Assembly (NCBI GenBank): GCA_964461865.1
Contig: CAYWVK010000002.1
Span: 1-39,306 of the forward strand
From: CAYWVK01 sp964461865
GTDB taxonomy: Bacteria > Patescibacteriota > Microgenomatia > Levybacterales > UBA12049
Length of the DNA stretch: 39,306 nucleotides
Direction of reading: 5' to 3'
Shown: piece after piece, positions 17,098 to 25,704 of the stretch
Layout of the letters: each line of letters starts with the position of its first letter
Numbering within the stretch: position 1 is the stretch's first letter
Translations under genes and position numbers: made by a program
Notes under the pieces: generated by a model
Database searches by the model: none
What the model saw: the letters and a program-made list of their open reading frames with translations, nothing else
What the model was told of the DNA's origin: nothing

Positions 17098-17676
17098 ATG
17101 ATTGGTTTTTTAAACGGTAATGTAGAGCTTTTAGATATCCCCTATGTCATTGTAAACGTAAACGGAGTAGGTTATAGAGTACTTGTGCCAAATACTGTGT
17201 TGGAGAAGTTAATTATAAATCAAAAAACAAAGCTATACACATATACCTATGTTAGAGAAGATGCATTAGAATTATTTGGTTTTTTAGAATCTGAAGACTT
17301 AAAACTTTTTGAAGGCTTAATTTCGGTTTCTGGAGTTGGTCCAAAAACAGCTTTAAATATATTTTCTTTTGGTAAAAGAGAAGAGATTGTAGAGGCAATT
17401 ATTAAAGGGGATGTGTTATTTTTCTCAAATGTGCCAAGACTAGGTAAAAAAAACGCACAAAAAATAATAATTGAGTTAAAAAATAAACTTGGAAGTATCA
17501 ACGATTTGGATTTATCAGGAAAAGATTTAATTGAAAATACGGAGGTTATACAAGCTTTAAAAAGCTTTGGGTTTACATCAGCTGAAGCTACAAAAGCCTT
17601 AAGGGAAATTGATAAAAGAGGTAAAACTACAGAGGAAAAAGTAAGATTATCGCTTAAATATTTAGGAAGTAGATAA
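17098..17676 (+). CDS. ruvA: Holliday junction branch migration protein RuvA
   Basis: The 192-residue protein has the N-terminal OB fold (MIGFLNGNVELLDIPYVIV, VNGVGYRVLVP), the helix-hairpin-helix pair (LISVSGVGPKTALNI and VPRLGKKNAQKIIIELK) and the C-terminal RuvB-binding domain (EVIQALKSFGFTSAEATKAL). It holds the junction square-planar. A TATAAT box at 17075-17080 gives it its own promoter 17 bases upstream. RuvB starts 1 base after its stop. Confidence 0.96.
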   Translation: MIGFLNGNVELLDIPYVIVNVNGVGYRVLVPNTVLEKLIINQKTKLYTYTYVREDALELFGFLESEDLKLFEGLISVSGVGPKTALNIFSFGKREEIVEAIIKGDVLFFSNVPRLGKKNAQKIIIELKNKLGSINDLDLSGKDLIENTEVIQALKSFGFTSAEATKALREIDKRGKTTEEKVRLSLKYLGSR

Positions 17677-17677
17677 A

Positions 17678-18697
17678 ATGAAAAAAGAAGAGAATAAAAA
17701 AAAGAAAGTTAAGCAAGATCTTCCGGAAGAAGAAGTTTTAATAACCTCCTTAAGGGTAAAAAATTGGGATGAATTTGCCGGACAAAAAAACATTAAAGAA
17801 GCATTAAGAATTGCCATAAGTGCTGCTAAAAAAAGAAAAGAACCCTTAGAGCATATTCTTCTTTATGGTCCCCCCGGACTTGGCAAAACTACCCTTTCTC
17901 ATATCATTGCTAAGGAAATGAAAAGTAATATTAGAATTACTTCAGGACCGGCAATAGAAAGAGCAGGAGATTTGGCTTCGATTTTAACTAATCTTGAGGA
18001 AAAAGACGTATTGTTTATCGATGAAGTTCATCGCTTAAATAAGGTAGTTGAGGAAACTCTTTATCCGGCAATGGAGGATTATGCACTGGATATTGTTATG
18101 GGAAAAGGCCCGTCTGCCAGAACACTAAGGTTGGATCTTCCTCATTTTACAATTATTGGCGCAACAACCAGGGCAGGTCTTTTATCAGCTCCTTTAAGAG
18201 ATAGATTTGGAGTTATTCATAGGTTAAATTTTTATAATCCGGAAGAACTAAAAGCGATAATTAAAAATGCAGCGGAAAAACTAAAAATTGCAATTGAAAA
18301 GGATGGAGTTGAAGAAATCGCCAGGCGTGCAAGGGGAACTCCTAGAATTGCTCTAAAACTTTTAAAAAGAGTAAGAGATTTTGTTCAGGTAAAAAACGAA
18401 GAAAGGATTAATAAGAGCTTAGTTGGTCAAGCTTTAAGCATGCTTGAAATTGATGAGATAGGACTTGATGGAATTGATAAAAGATTACTTAAGGCAATTA
18501 TTGAAAAACATTCAGGTGGTCCGGTTGGAATTGAGACAATTGCTTCAACAATTGCAGAAGATATAGGAACAATAGAGGAGGTAATTGAGCCGTATTTATT
18601 ACAAATTGGTTTTCTTAAAAAAACACCAAGAGGAAGAGTGGCTACGAAACATGCTTATAAGCATTTCGGAATAAAAACTAAAAAAGATACCCAATAA
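17678..18697 (+). CDS. ruvB: Holliday junction DNA helicase RuvB
   Basis: This is an AAA+ motor of 339 residues with Walker A GPPGLGKTTLSH, Walker B VLFIDEVHRL, sensor 1 IIGATTRAGLLS and the arginine-finger region LRDRFGVIHRL. The C-terminal winged helix ends in KKTPRGRVATKHAYKHFG. Two hexamers pump DNA through the RuvA-bound junction. A Lys-rich stretch of about 20 residues precedes the usual start of the family. Confidence 0.97.
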   Translation: MKKEENKKKKVKQDLPEEEVLITSLRVKNWDEFAGQKNIKEALRIAISAAKKRKEPLEHILLYGPPGLGKTTLSHIIAKEMKSNIRITSGPAIERAGDLASILTNLEEKDVLFIDEVHRLNKVVEETLYPAMEDYALDIVMGKGPSARTLRLDLPHFTIIGATTRAGLLSAPLRDRFGVIHRLNFYNPEELKAIIKNAAEKLKIAIEKDGVEEIARRARGTPRIALKLLKRVRDFVQVKNEERINKSLVGQALSMLEIDEIGLDGIDKRLLKAIIEKHSGGPVGIETIASTIAEDIGTIEEVIEPYLLQIGFLKKTPRGRVATKHAYKHFGIKTKKDTQ

Positions 18698-18710
18698 AAA
18701 TTATTCTTAT

Positions 18711-21080
18711 TTAAATCCCCAAATGAAAAATTTCTTTAAATGGAGAAACAGTAGTGATAATAATTTGAGAAACAACAGTAAAAATTAAGGCAAGTACCAA
18801 AAGCTTATTATATTTAAAGGCATTTTTACCTCTAATTATAAATATGATTAAAATATGGGAGAATATTAAAAGATTAAAAACAATGGTTCTGGCAAAAGTT
18901 TCTCCTTGAAAAAGAGTTTGTTTAAAAACAAAGCCACAAATTACAGCCAAAATAATTCCGGTAAAAATAATAAAGAGTAGGTGGTTTTTAGTTAAAAAAT
19001 TAGCTCTTGGGTCCCTTGGTTTTTGTTTTAAAACTCCAATATCTTTGTTGTCACTTGCTAGGCTTAAAGCAGGAAGACCATCGGTTACAAGATTAATCCA
19101 TAAAATTTGAGTAGGAATAAGAGGGGATGGAAGCCCCAAAAGCATAGCTAAGATAATAAGGGAAATTTCGGCTAGGTTTCCGGATAAAAGATAAGTAATG
19201 GATTTTAAGATGTTATTATAAATTGTTCTGCCTTCAAATATCGCAGAAATCAAGGTTGAATAATTATCATCGGATAAGACAATATCCGATGCTTCTTTTG
19301 CTACTTCTGTTCCGCTTTTACCCATTGCAACCCCAACATCGCTTTTTTTAAGAGCTAAAGCGTCATTTACTCCGTCTCCTGTAACACCAACAATAAGTCC
19401 CTGACTTTTATAAAGAGTTACTATTCTTAATTTATCCTCCGGTTTTGTCCTGGCAAAAATTCTTACTTTTGGTAAAAGTTTAATTAATTCTTCATCCGAT
19501 AACTTTTCTAAATTTTCTCCGGTTAATACTTCTTCACCTTTTTCAATTAAGCCTAATTCTTCAGCAATGGTTAAGGCAGTTAATTCATTATCGCCTGTTA
19601 CCATAACTGTTTTAATACCGGCTTGCCTTGCTTGTGAAATTGCCTCCTTAGCTTCATCTCTTGGGGGATCATAAATTCCTACAAATCCTAAAAAGTCTAA
19701 GTTTTGCTCAATTGTTTCTCGATTTTTATTTTTAAAATCTTTTTCCTCTTTTTGGGCAAATCCAATAACTCTTAAGCCCTGCTTTGCAAATGCCTCGAAT
19801 TCTTTTCTGATTTTTTCCTTTTCATTTTCACTTAGAAAAGCTTTTTCAAGAATTGTTTCAGGAGCGCCTCTTACAAATACAAATTTTTTATTATCTTCCT
19901 CCCAAACAGTAGTGATTAATTTAGTTTTTGGGTCAAAAACAAATTCATCAATTATTTTTCCACCATCTTTAATTTTCTCAAAGTCTAATTTTTGCTCCTT
20001 AAGCCACAAAAGAAGAGATCCGTCTGTTTTATCTCCGATTACTTCAAATTCTTCCTTTTTTAAACCTCCTTCTTTTTCAACAAGTGAGGCGGTATTTCCC
20101 AAAAGACAAGCTCTGTATATTGAAGAAAGTTTGCCCTCGTTTCTTAACCAGAATTTTTTAACAGTCATTTGATTTTTGGTTAACGTACCTGTTTTATCGG
20201 ATAAAATTACTTGAACAGCTCCTAGTGTTTCAACTGAAGCCATTTTTCTTACCACTGCATTTTTCTTGGCCATTCTTTTTGTTCCGATAGCCAAAGCTAT
20301 TGTAATAACAGCAGGGAGTCCTTCCGGAATTGCGGCAACACCAATGCTTATTGCTAAAAGAATTAAGGGGATTAGTTCTTTTTGTTGCATTAATCCGATT
20401 GGAATAATTGATGCAGCAGCAATAATTACTAAAATTGAGAGAAATTTTCCTAAAGTTCCCAGTCTTTTTTGAAGTGGAGTTTTACCAACACTTATTGAGG
20501 ATAACTCTTTGGCAATTTCTCCAAATTTTGTATTCATCCCGGTTTTTTCAACTAAAACTTGTGCTCTTCCTTTTGAAACTAAGCTGCCTGAAAATACAAA
20601 GTCTGAAACCTCTTTTGCTACAGGCAGCGATTCTCCGGTTAATGTTGACTCATCAACTTCTAGATGGTGGCAGATAATAATTTTTCCATCAGCAGGAATA
20701 TATGATCCTTCATCAATAACAATTAAGTCTTGAGGAACAATTTCTGTGGTCGGAACCTCAATTTCTTTACCGTCTCTTGTTACTTTTGTAAAAGGGATGA
20801 TATACCCTTTTAATTTTTCTATTGCTTTTTCAGCTTGGTATTCCTGAATAAATCCAAATACCGCGGTTAAAAAAACAATTGCTAAAATTAAAGATCCGTC
20901 AACAATATCTTTTATAAAAAAAGAAAAAGCAGCTGCTAAAACAAGAATTAAATTAAGAAATGAAAACAATTGGGAAATAAAGATTTTAACTGCAACAAAT
21001 CTTTTTTTTATTTTAATCTCGTTTTTACCAAAAGTTTTTAAAGCCAGTGCTGCTTCACTTGCTGTTAAACCTTTTATCAT
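18711..21080 (-). CDS. P-type cation-transporting ATPase (Ca2+/P2 type)
   Basis: This 789-residue protein carries the phosphorylated Asp in ILSDKTGTLTKNQM, the actuator motif TGES (DESTLTGESLPVAKE), the nucleotide-domain KGAPE-type motif as VRGAPETIL, and the hinge MVTGDNELTALTIAEELG and VTGDGVNDALALKKSDVGVA. The membrane motif PEGLP (VAAIPEGLPAVITIALAIG) is typical of P2-type pumps for Ca2+ and related ions. The N-terminal cation_ATPase_N domain (GLTASEAALALKTFGKNEI) agrees. It probably exports Ca2+ or Mn2+; the ion cannot be fixed from sequence. It converges on ruvB with a 13-base gap and no clear terminator. Confidence 0.93.
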   Translation of the reverse strand: MIKGLTASEAALALKTFGKNEIKIKKRFVAVKIFISQLFSFLNLILVLAAAFSFFIKDIVDGSLILAIVFLTAVFGFIQEYQAEKAIEKLKGYIIPFTKVTRDGKEIEVPTTEIVPQDLIVIDEGSYIPADGKIIICHHLEVDESTLTGESLPVAKEVSDFVFSGSLVSKGRAQVLVEKTGMNTKFGEIAKELSSISVGKTPLQKRLGTLGKFLSILVIIAAASIIPIGLMQQKELIPLILLAISIGVAAIPEGLPAVITIALAIGTKRMAKKNAVVRKMASVETLGAVQVILSDKTGTLTKNQMTVKKFWLRNEGKLSSIYRACLLGNTASLVEKEGGLKKEEFEVIGDKTDGSLLLWLKEQKLDFEKIKDGGKIIDEFVFDPKTKLITTVWEEDNKKFVFVRGAPETILEKAFLSENEKEKIRKEFEAFAKQGLRVIGFAQKEEKDFKNKNRETIEQNLDFLGFVGIYDPPRDEAKEAISQARQAGIKTVMVTGDNELTALTIAEELGLIEKGEEVLTGENLEKLSDEELIKLLPKVRIFARTKPEDKLRIVTLYKSQGLIVGVTGDGVNDALALKKSDVGVAMGKSGTEVAKEASDIVLSDDNYSTLISAIFEGRTIYNNILKSITYLLSGNLAEISLIILAMLLGLPSPLIPTQILWINLVTDGLPALSLASDNKDIGVLKQKPRDPRANFLTKNHLLFIIFTGIILAVICGFVFKQTLFQGETFARTIVFNLLIFSHILIIFIIRGKNAFKYNKLLVLALIFTVVSQIIITTVSPFKEIFHLGI

Positions 21081-21133
21081 TATTAATCTATTCTAACAAA
21101 GATTTCATATAAGAAAAACCTTGGTGAAAGTGC

Positions 21134-21139
21134 TAAAAT
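21134..21139 (+). promoter_or_regulatory. Extended -10 promoter of dnaG
   Basis: TGCTAAAAT, read from 21131, ends 11 bases before the dnaG start. The implied 5' leader is only a few bases. Confidence 0.5.
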
Positions 21140-21150
21140 AAGCCTTAATC

Positions 21151-22926
21151 ATGGATCAGGTTAATCAAGTAAGAGAAAAGATAGATATTGTAGCGTTAAT
21201 TTCAGAATATTTAACACTTAAAAAAGCAGGCAGAAATTTTAAGGCAGTATGTCCTTTTCATAATGAAAAAACTCCCTCATTTGTAATTTCTCCGGAAAGG
21301 CAAATTTGGCATTGTTTCGGGTGCAACAAGGGAGGAGATGTCTTTACCTTTTTAATGGAGTATGAAAATTTAGAATTTGTTGAAGCCTTAAGAATTTTAG
21401 CTAAAAGAGCAGGTATTGAACTTAAGGATTACACATACAATAAGGGTGCTCAAAGTATAAAAGAAAAAATTTTTAACTTAAATGAAAAAACAGCTAAATT
21501 TTATTCCTATCTTTTAACAAACCATACAATCGGTAAAAAAGCACTTGATTATCTTTTAGAGGAGAGAAAAATCCCTAAAGGTTTAATTGAAGCATTTCAA
21601 ATCGGTTATTCACCATCCCTTGGCAGCAGTCTTACTAACTATTTAATAAAAAAAGGTTTTAAAAAAGAAGATTTAAGAGAAGCAGGGCTTTGTTTTGATT
21701 TAAGAGGAAATGTAGTTGATTTTTTTAAGGGTAGATTAATGTTTCCCTTAAAAGATCACAGGGGAAATATTAACGGGTTTTCAGCCAGGCTTTTAACGGA
21801 TTCAAAAACAATTGACGGACCAAAATATATAAACACCAAAGATACTCCTGCATATCACAAAGGAGAGTTGTTTTTTGGACTTGATAAAGCAAAAGAGGAG
21901 ATTAAAAAACTGGATAGGGCAATCATAGTTGAGGGAGAATTTGATGTTATCTCCTTAGTTAAAGAGAATATAAAAAATGTTGTTGCCATTAAAGGAACTG
22001 CTTTAACGGAAAACCAGGTAATTCTTTTATCAAGATTTTGTCAAAAAGTAACTCTTTGTTTAGATCAAGATGAAGCTGGTTTTGAAGCAATGAAGAGAAG
22101 TCTTGTCTTTTTGGAAAAAAGAGGATTAACAACAAGTGTAATAGACATCAAAAATGGAAAAGATCCGGACGAAGCAATTAAAAAAGATCCGATAGCTTTT
22201 AAAAAGGCATTAAAAAATGATATTGGGGTTTATGATTATTTAATTGAAAAAATAATTTCTAAAAATGATAAAACAAAAGCAGAAGGAAAGAAAAAAATCA
22301 CCGACGAATTACTTTTATTAATTTCACAAATTTCAAATGAAATCGTTAAAGAACACTATCTTAAACTTTTAGGAAAAGAAATTGATGTTTCTTTAGAGAC
22401 TCTTCAAAAACAGCTTGATAAAGTGCAAGCAGGAGCAAAGGAAGAGGAAGTAAAAATTGTAAGAAAGAATAAAAAATCAAGAAGAGAAACAATGGAGGAG
22501 TATTTACTGTCTATTATTATTCAGCAAGAAAACACAAAAGAGCTGTTTTTAAAAGCAAAGGAAGAGCTTAAGGATTATCAGTTTGAAGTTTTATCAATTA
22601 AAAAGATAATTGATCAATTGGAAGTATATTTTAAGAATATAAATGAATTTGATCAGAAGAAATTTGCTAATGGTTTACCAAAAGAGTTAGTTCAAATTTT
22701 TGACGCTTGTTTTATTTTACCTCTTTTCTCATCGCTTCCAGCGGAGAAAAACGAGAGTGAAGTAATAAAAATAGCAAAAGAACTGTACGCCCTTTTTATA
22801 AAAGAGGAGATTCAAAAAATCAGCGATAGTTTAAAAAAAGCAAAACAGGATAAAAAGGAGGAGTTAATAAAAGACTTAGAAGATAAATTAGGAAATTTTA
22901 TTAAAAAACTTCCCGGAGGTAATTAA
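21151..22926 (+). CDS. dnaG: DNA primase
   Basis: The 591-residue primase has the N-terminal CHC2 zinc finger (VCPFHNEKTPSFVISPERQ, WHCFGCNKGGDVF), the catalytic core with RLMFPLKDHRGNINGFSAR, and the Toprim domain with IIVEGEFDVISL (Glu) and LCLDQDEAGFEAM (Asp). The C-terminal helicase-binding region (about 440-591) is divergent and Lys/Glu-rich. It synthesises RNA primers for replication. It sits directly before rpoD, as in the classic macromolecular-synthesis operon. Confidence 0.96.
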   Translation: MDQVNQVREKIDIVALISEYLTLKKAGRNFKAVCPFHNEKTPSFVISPERQIWHCFGCNKGGDVFTFLMEYENLEFVEALRILAKRAGIELKDYTYNKGAQSIKEKIFNLNEKTAKFYSYLLTNHTIGKKALDYLLEERKIPKGLIEAFQIGYSPSLGSSLTNYLIKKGFKKEDLREAGLCFDLRGNVVDFFKGRLMFPLKDHRGNINGFSARLLTDSKTIDGPKYINTKDTPAYHKGELFFGLDKAKEEIKKLDRAIIVEGEFDVISLVKENIKNVVAIKGTALTENQVILLSRFCQKVTLCLDQDEAGFEAMKRSLVFLEKRGLTTSVIDIKNGKDPDEAIKKDPIAFKKALKNDIGVYDYLIEKIISKNDKTKAEGKKKITDELLLLISQISNEIVKEHYLKLLGKEIDVSLETLQKQLDKVQAGAKEEEVKIVRKNKKSRRETMEEYLLSIIIQQENTKELFLKAKEELKDYQFEVLSIKKIIDQLEVYFKNINEFDQKKFANGLPKELVQIFDACFILPLFSSLPAEKNESEVIKIAKELYALFIKEEIQKISDSLKKAKQDKKEELIKDLEDKLGNFIKKLPGGN

Positions 22927-22970
22927 ACAGGTTTTAATTTCAGCCTCATCGTGTTAAAATGTGAATATAT

Positions 22971-24053
22971 ATGAAGCAAAAAGAACCAAGTATTTTAAAA
23001 GACATTGTAGTTTCTGCTAAGAAAAGAGGCTATATAACTCAGGATGAGATCTTATCTATTTTTCCAAAGCCCGAAGAACATATCCTAGAATTAGATAAAC
23101 TTTACGATAAGCTTATATCTTCGGATATCGATGTTTTTGAATCGGTTGTATCGGAAAAAGACACACAAAAACCAATTGCGGATTTGGAAAAAGAACTTGA
23201 AGCTTTAACGGTTTTAACCGAAGGGACAGTTTCAGATCCTGTTAGAATGTATTTAAAAGAAATCGGAAGAATTCCACTTTTAACTTTCGATCAGGAAATT
23301 TCTCTTGCTAAAAGAGTTGAAAAAGGAGATAAGAAAGCAAAAGCAGTTTTAGTTAATTCTAATTTAAGATTAGTTGTTTCAATTGCAAAAAAATATGTCG
23401 GAAGAGGATTAACGCTTCTTGATTTAATCCAGGAGGGAAATCAAGGATTAATCAGGGCAGTTGAAAAATACGATTGGCAAAGAGGTTTTAAATTTTCAAC
23501 CTATGCAACCTGGTGGATAAGGCAATCTATTACCAGAGCCATTGCCGATCAGGCAAGAACAATTAGAATTCCTGTTCATATGGTTGAAAATATTAACCGG
23601 TTTTTAAGAACTTCAAGAAAATTAATGCAGGAATTAGGAAGAGAGCCAACTCCTGAAGAGGTTGCCAAAACCTTAGGAATAGAACCTGAAAAAGCATTGG
23701 AAATTATTAAAATTTCTCAAGAACCGGCAAGCCTAGAGTCACCTGTTGGAGATGAAGAGGACTCAAGACTTGGTGATTTTATTCACGATTCAACAGCACC
23801 AACACTTTTTGATACAGCCTCAAGAGAATTATTAAAGGAACAAGTAGAACAGGTTTTATTAACACTTTCTGATAGGGAAAAAAGAGTACTTGAAGAGCGT
23901 TTTGGCTTAAAAGATGGAAGGCCAAAAACTCTAGAAGAAGTTGGAAAAATGTTTGCTGTAACAAGAGAGAGAATTAGGCAAATTGAAGCAAAAGCTTTAA
24001 GAAAATTAAGACATCCGTCCCGTGGAAACAAACTTAAAGATTATTTAGGTTAA
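22971..24053 (+). CDS. rpoD: RNA polymerase primary sigma factor (sigma-70, RpoD/SigA)
   Basis: The 360-residue protein has a short 1.1-like N-terminus (1-80), region 1.2 (DPVRMYLKEIGRIPLLTFDQ), region 2 with the core-binding and -10 recognition helix (GNQGLIRAVEKYDWQRGFKF, YATWWIRQSITRAIADQ), region 3 and region 4 with the -35 reading helix (VTRERIRQIEAKALRKLRHP). It directs polymerase to TTGACA/TATAAT promoters, which agrees with the -10 boxes in this window. A TAAAAT box at 22955-22960 precedes it. Its region 4 is strikingly similar to that in the accessory protein at 29588-31540. Confidence 0.97.
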   Translation: MKQKEPSILKDIVVSAKKRGYITQDEILSIFPKPEEHILELDKLYDKLISSDIDVFESVVSEKDTQKPIADLEKELEALTVLTEGTVSDPVRMYLKEIGRIPLLTFDQEISLAKRVEKGDKKAKAVLVNSNLRLVVSIAKKYVGRGLTLLDLIQEGNQGLIRAVEKYDWQRGFKFSTYATWWIRQSITRAIADQARTIRIPVHMVENINRFLRTSRKLMQELGREPTPEEVAKTLGIEPEKALEIIKISQEPASLESPVGDEEDSRLGDFIHDSTAPTLFDTASRELLKEQVEQVLLTLSDREKRVLEERFGLKDGRPKTLEEVGKMFAVTRERIRQIEAKALRKLRHPSRGNKLKDYLG

Positions 24054-24262
24054 CGTGGTAATTCCTCTGCTCCTATTAATACAGAGCCTGCAACCAGAGA
24101 ATTTCTTGAATTATTTTTTTCAACTTCCGCTTTGTCCTTACCCTTATTGGTAATTATCAAAGGCTTAATTCCCGAAATATCGCAATTAAAAAAAACAAAA
24201 CCTTTTTTATCACTATCTTCAGCAGACACAATTGTCCTAGGACTAGGTTGTTCCTTACTCAT
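24050..24262 (-). CDS. Small hydrophilic protein of unknown function
   Basis: This 70-residue leftward ORF overlaps the rpoD stop by 4 bases. It has no membrane segment and no motif I recognise; VFFNCDISGIKPLIITNKGK suggests a small beta-rich core. A TGCTATAAAAT -10 element sits 7 bases before the ATG, a layout shared with other genes here, and this is the main reason to take it as real. The opposite-strand ORF over it looks like a shadow. Confidence 0.55.
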   Translation of the reverse strand: MSKEQPSPRTIVSAEDSDKKGFVFFNCDISGIKPLIITNKGKDKAEVEKNNSRNSLVAGSVLIGAEELPR

Positions 24263-24316
24263 GCGCTATTTTATAGCATGCTTGATTATGTTTTGCAAGC
24301 TGGAGAGTAATAAGTA

Positions 24317-24574
24317 TTATTTTTTGTTAACAAAATTCCAAACTGTTGCAAAAACCCAACCAAAAACATATCCAAGAATAAAGTAAACAATAATTAAAAC
24401 AATTGCCGTAACTAAATCGAAAGGTTGGTATTGTAATGGGTTACTTATAAAGTGTAGTCCCATTAGCCAGGTCATTACAGGCTCAAGCCAGTTAAGTCCT
24501 GCTAAAATTGCCCAAGCTAAATGAAAAAGGGCAATAAAACTTCCAAGACCTAAGGCTACTTTTTCTCTTTTCAT
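24317..24574 (-). CDS. Small membrane protein of unknown function
   Basis: The 85-residue protein has two long hydrophobic stretches (VALGLGSFIALFHLAWAILA and VTAIVLIIVYFILGYVFGWV) around an aromatic middle (WLEPVMTWLMGLHFI). A strong Shine-Dalgarno-like GGGGGTG lies 6 bases before the ATG, supporting the start. The protein resembles small integral membrane proteins often seen in CPR genomes, but no function is known. Confidence 0.7.
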   Translation of the reverse strand: MKREKVALGLGSFIALFHLAWAILAGLNWLEPVMTWLMGLHFISNPLQYQPFDLVTAIVLIIVYFILGYVFGWVFATVWNFVNKK

Positions 24575-24668
24575 TTTCTCACCCCCTTTATTCTAAGATT
24601 ACATATTTTTATCCCCAAAAGCAAACTGTGGAATAATATCCTTTTTCATGCTAAAATCTTAGGTGCTT

Positions 24669-24740
24669 TCCCCTGTAGCTCAACGGTAGAGCAGGAAGCT
24701 GTTAACTTCAAGGTTCGAGGTTCGAATCCTCGCGGGGGAG
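24669..24740 (+). tRNA. tRNA-Asn (anticodon GTT)
   Basis: The 72-base cloverleaf has acceptor arm TCCCCTG/CGGGGGA, D arm GCTC/GAGC, anticodon arm GGAAG-CTGTTAA-CTTCA, a 5-base variable loop and T arm CGAGG-TTCGAAT-CCTCG. The discriminator is G and the CCA is not encoded (CAA follows). The 27-43 pair is a G-A mismatch. A TAAAAT -10 box lies at 24652-24657. The accessory region begins at its 3' end. Confidence 0.95.
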
Positions 24741-24791
24741 CAAGCTAGTGCATGGTCAACTGACCGAGGTCTCTATTTAGCCTATCAAGGC
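24741..24791 (+). repeat. Left copy of the island-flanking direct repeat
   Basis: These 51 bases, directly after tRNA-Asn, match 38882-38931: CAAG(C)TAGTGCA, six unlike bases, then 33 bases with two differences (A to G, C to T). The similarity continues weakly left into the tRNA end (GGAGCAAG against GGAGCCAAG). The position at a tRNA 3' end is typical of attachment sites of integrating elements. Confidence 0.65.
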
Positions 24792-24813
24792 TTTCTAAAG
24801 ACCTCATTTTTTT
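24766..24813 (+). terminator. Rho-independent terminator downstream of tRNA-Asn
   Basis: GAGGTCT (24766-24772) pairs with AGACCTC (24799-24805). An inner hairpin AGCCT-ATCA-AGGCT lies between them, and ATTTTTTT follows. The left half lies inside the direct repeat; the right repeat copy lacks the second half and the T run. Confidence 0.75.
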
Positions 24814-25283
24814 GTCAAACTCTCGGACCGGATTTTACGCTCAAATGCCACCCAGTGCCAGGATTCGGTCTGTAGTCTCACGCATTGACATTAAAAATTT
24901 AAAAGAATAAAATCCTGATGCATAGCCTGTCCAAAATAGGCTTTATGGATATAAGTAAATTTTTAGATTTTAAAGAAAAACGGCAATTAATAAAAGATAT
25001 TGTCATTTAGTTTGTCTCTGGCTTTGCCCTTCTTTTTTTAGGTAAGTTGCTTGAAAATTTGCTGGGAAAACAGTTAAACCTAGTCTCTCGATATATTATT
25101 ACTCCTCCAGACGCTGTCTCAGTCGCTGCCTTTTTCTTACTGCTAGTCTTATTTTTTGTTCCAATCTTTTTTTCTTTTCTTCGAAATAATCTTTTTTCAT
25201 ACCCTTGAATTCAAGTTTTATCCAAGCGTATTGTATATAATTTTGCTTACCAAAGAAATATAAAATTTAATTTTTGAATTTTG
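24814..25283. other. Island left edge, no intact gene
   Basis: No intact gene is present in this stretch. It contains the broken membrane ORF at 24945-25208, a small hairpin AGCCT/AGGCT just before it (24924-24942), and otherwise no recognisable feature apart from the -10 box of vsr at its end. Confidence 0.5.
24945..25208 (+). pseudogene. Broken two-helix membrane protein with in-frame TAG
   Basis: Reading from ATG 24945, 21 codons (MDISKFLDFKEKRQLIKDIV and one more) are followed by TAG at 25008-25010. The same frame then continues to TGA at 25206-25208 with FVSGFALLFLGKLLENLLG and VAAFFLLLVLFFVPIFFSFL, two convincing membrane helices. A Lys-rich amphipathic start plus two helices looks like a real protein that lost its frame to a nonsense mutation. 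No other start lies shortly after the TAG except TTG codons. Suppression of the stop is possible but unsupported. Confidence 0.5.
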
Positions 25284-25289
25284 TATAAT
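25284..25289 (+). promoter_or_regulatory. -10 box of vsr
   Basis: TATAAT ends 7 bases before the ATG, so transcription would start at or next to the start codon (leaderless). No Shine-Dalgarno is present. Confidence 0.55.
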
Positions 25290-25296
25290 ACTTCCG

Positions 25297-25704
25297 ATGG
25301 ATAGAATATCAAAAGAAAAAAGAAGCTGGAACATGTCCAGAATTATGTCTGAAAATACTAAACCAGAGCTTATTATTTTTTCCGCTCTTGATAAGTTAAA
25401 TATAAAATATAAAAAACACTATAATATTTCAGGTAAGCCTGATATTGCATTTCCGAAAAATAAAATTGCGGTATTTATTAACGGTGAGTTTTGGCATGGC
25501 AGGAGATTTGCAAAAGAAAAAAATAGTTATCCAGAATTTTGGGTAAACAAAATTTCGGAAAACATAAAAAGAGACAGAAAAAACTATAAATTACTTAAAG
25601 AAAAGGGGTGGAAAATTATCAAAATTTGGGATAAGGATTTGAAAAAACACATAAATAGAGAATTCAATAAAATTATGCGGGCTATCAACATTGAAACTAT
25701 TTAG
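25297..25704 (+). CDS. vsr: Very-short-patch (Vsr) type DNA mismatch endonuclease
   Basis: The 135-residue protein follows the Vsr pattern: MSRIMSENTKPELIIFSALD (family MSRI.skNTkPE), then GKPDIAFPKNKIAVFINGEF with the catalytic Asp, then FWHGRRF and KRDRKNYKLLKEKGWKIIKIW. Vsr nicks 5' of the T in T-G mismatches that arise when 5-methylcytosine deaminates, and genes for it travel with C5 methyltransferases. A methyltransferase is encoded next door, converging with an 8-base overlap. In some islands Vsr-like proteins act as the restriction nuclease itself; which role applies here is open. Confidence 0.9.
   Translation: MDRISKEKRSWNMSRIMSENTKPELIIFSALDKLNIKYKKHYNISGKPDIAFPKNKIAVFINGEFWHGRRFAKEKNSYPEFWVNKISENIKRDRKNYKLLKEKGWKIIKIWDKDLKKHINREFNKIMRAINIETI

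Noticed and set aside
20266..20733. Short ORFs opposite the P-type ATPase
   Set aside because: They are antisense shadows of well-conserved ATPase motifs and have no start signals.
24132..24386. Rightward 84-residue ORF
   Set aside because: It lies across two leftward genes with better promoters or ribosome sites and has no coherent protein features.
24945..25208. Recoded TAG as a sense codon
   Set aside because: TAG and TGA both end well-defined genes elsewhere in the window (for example TAG at 37889 and in brnT), and no suppressor tRNA is seen here.
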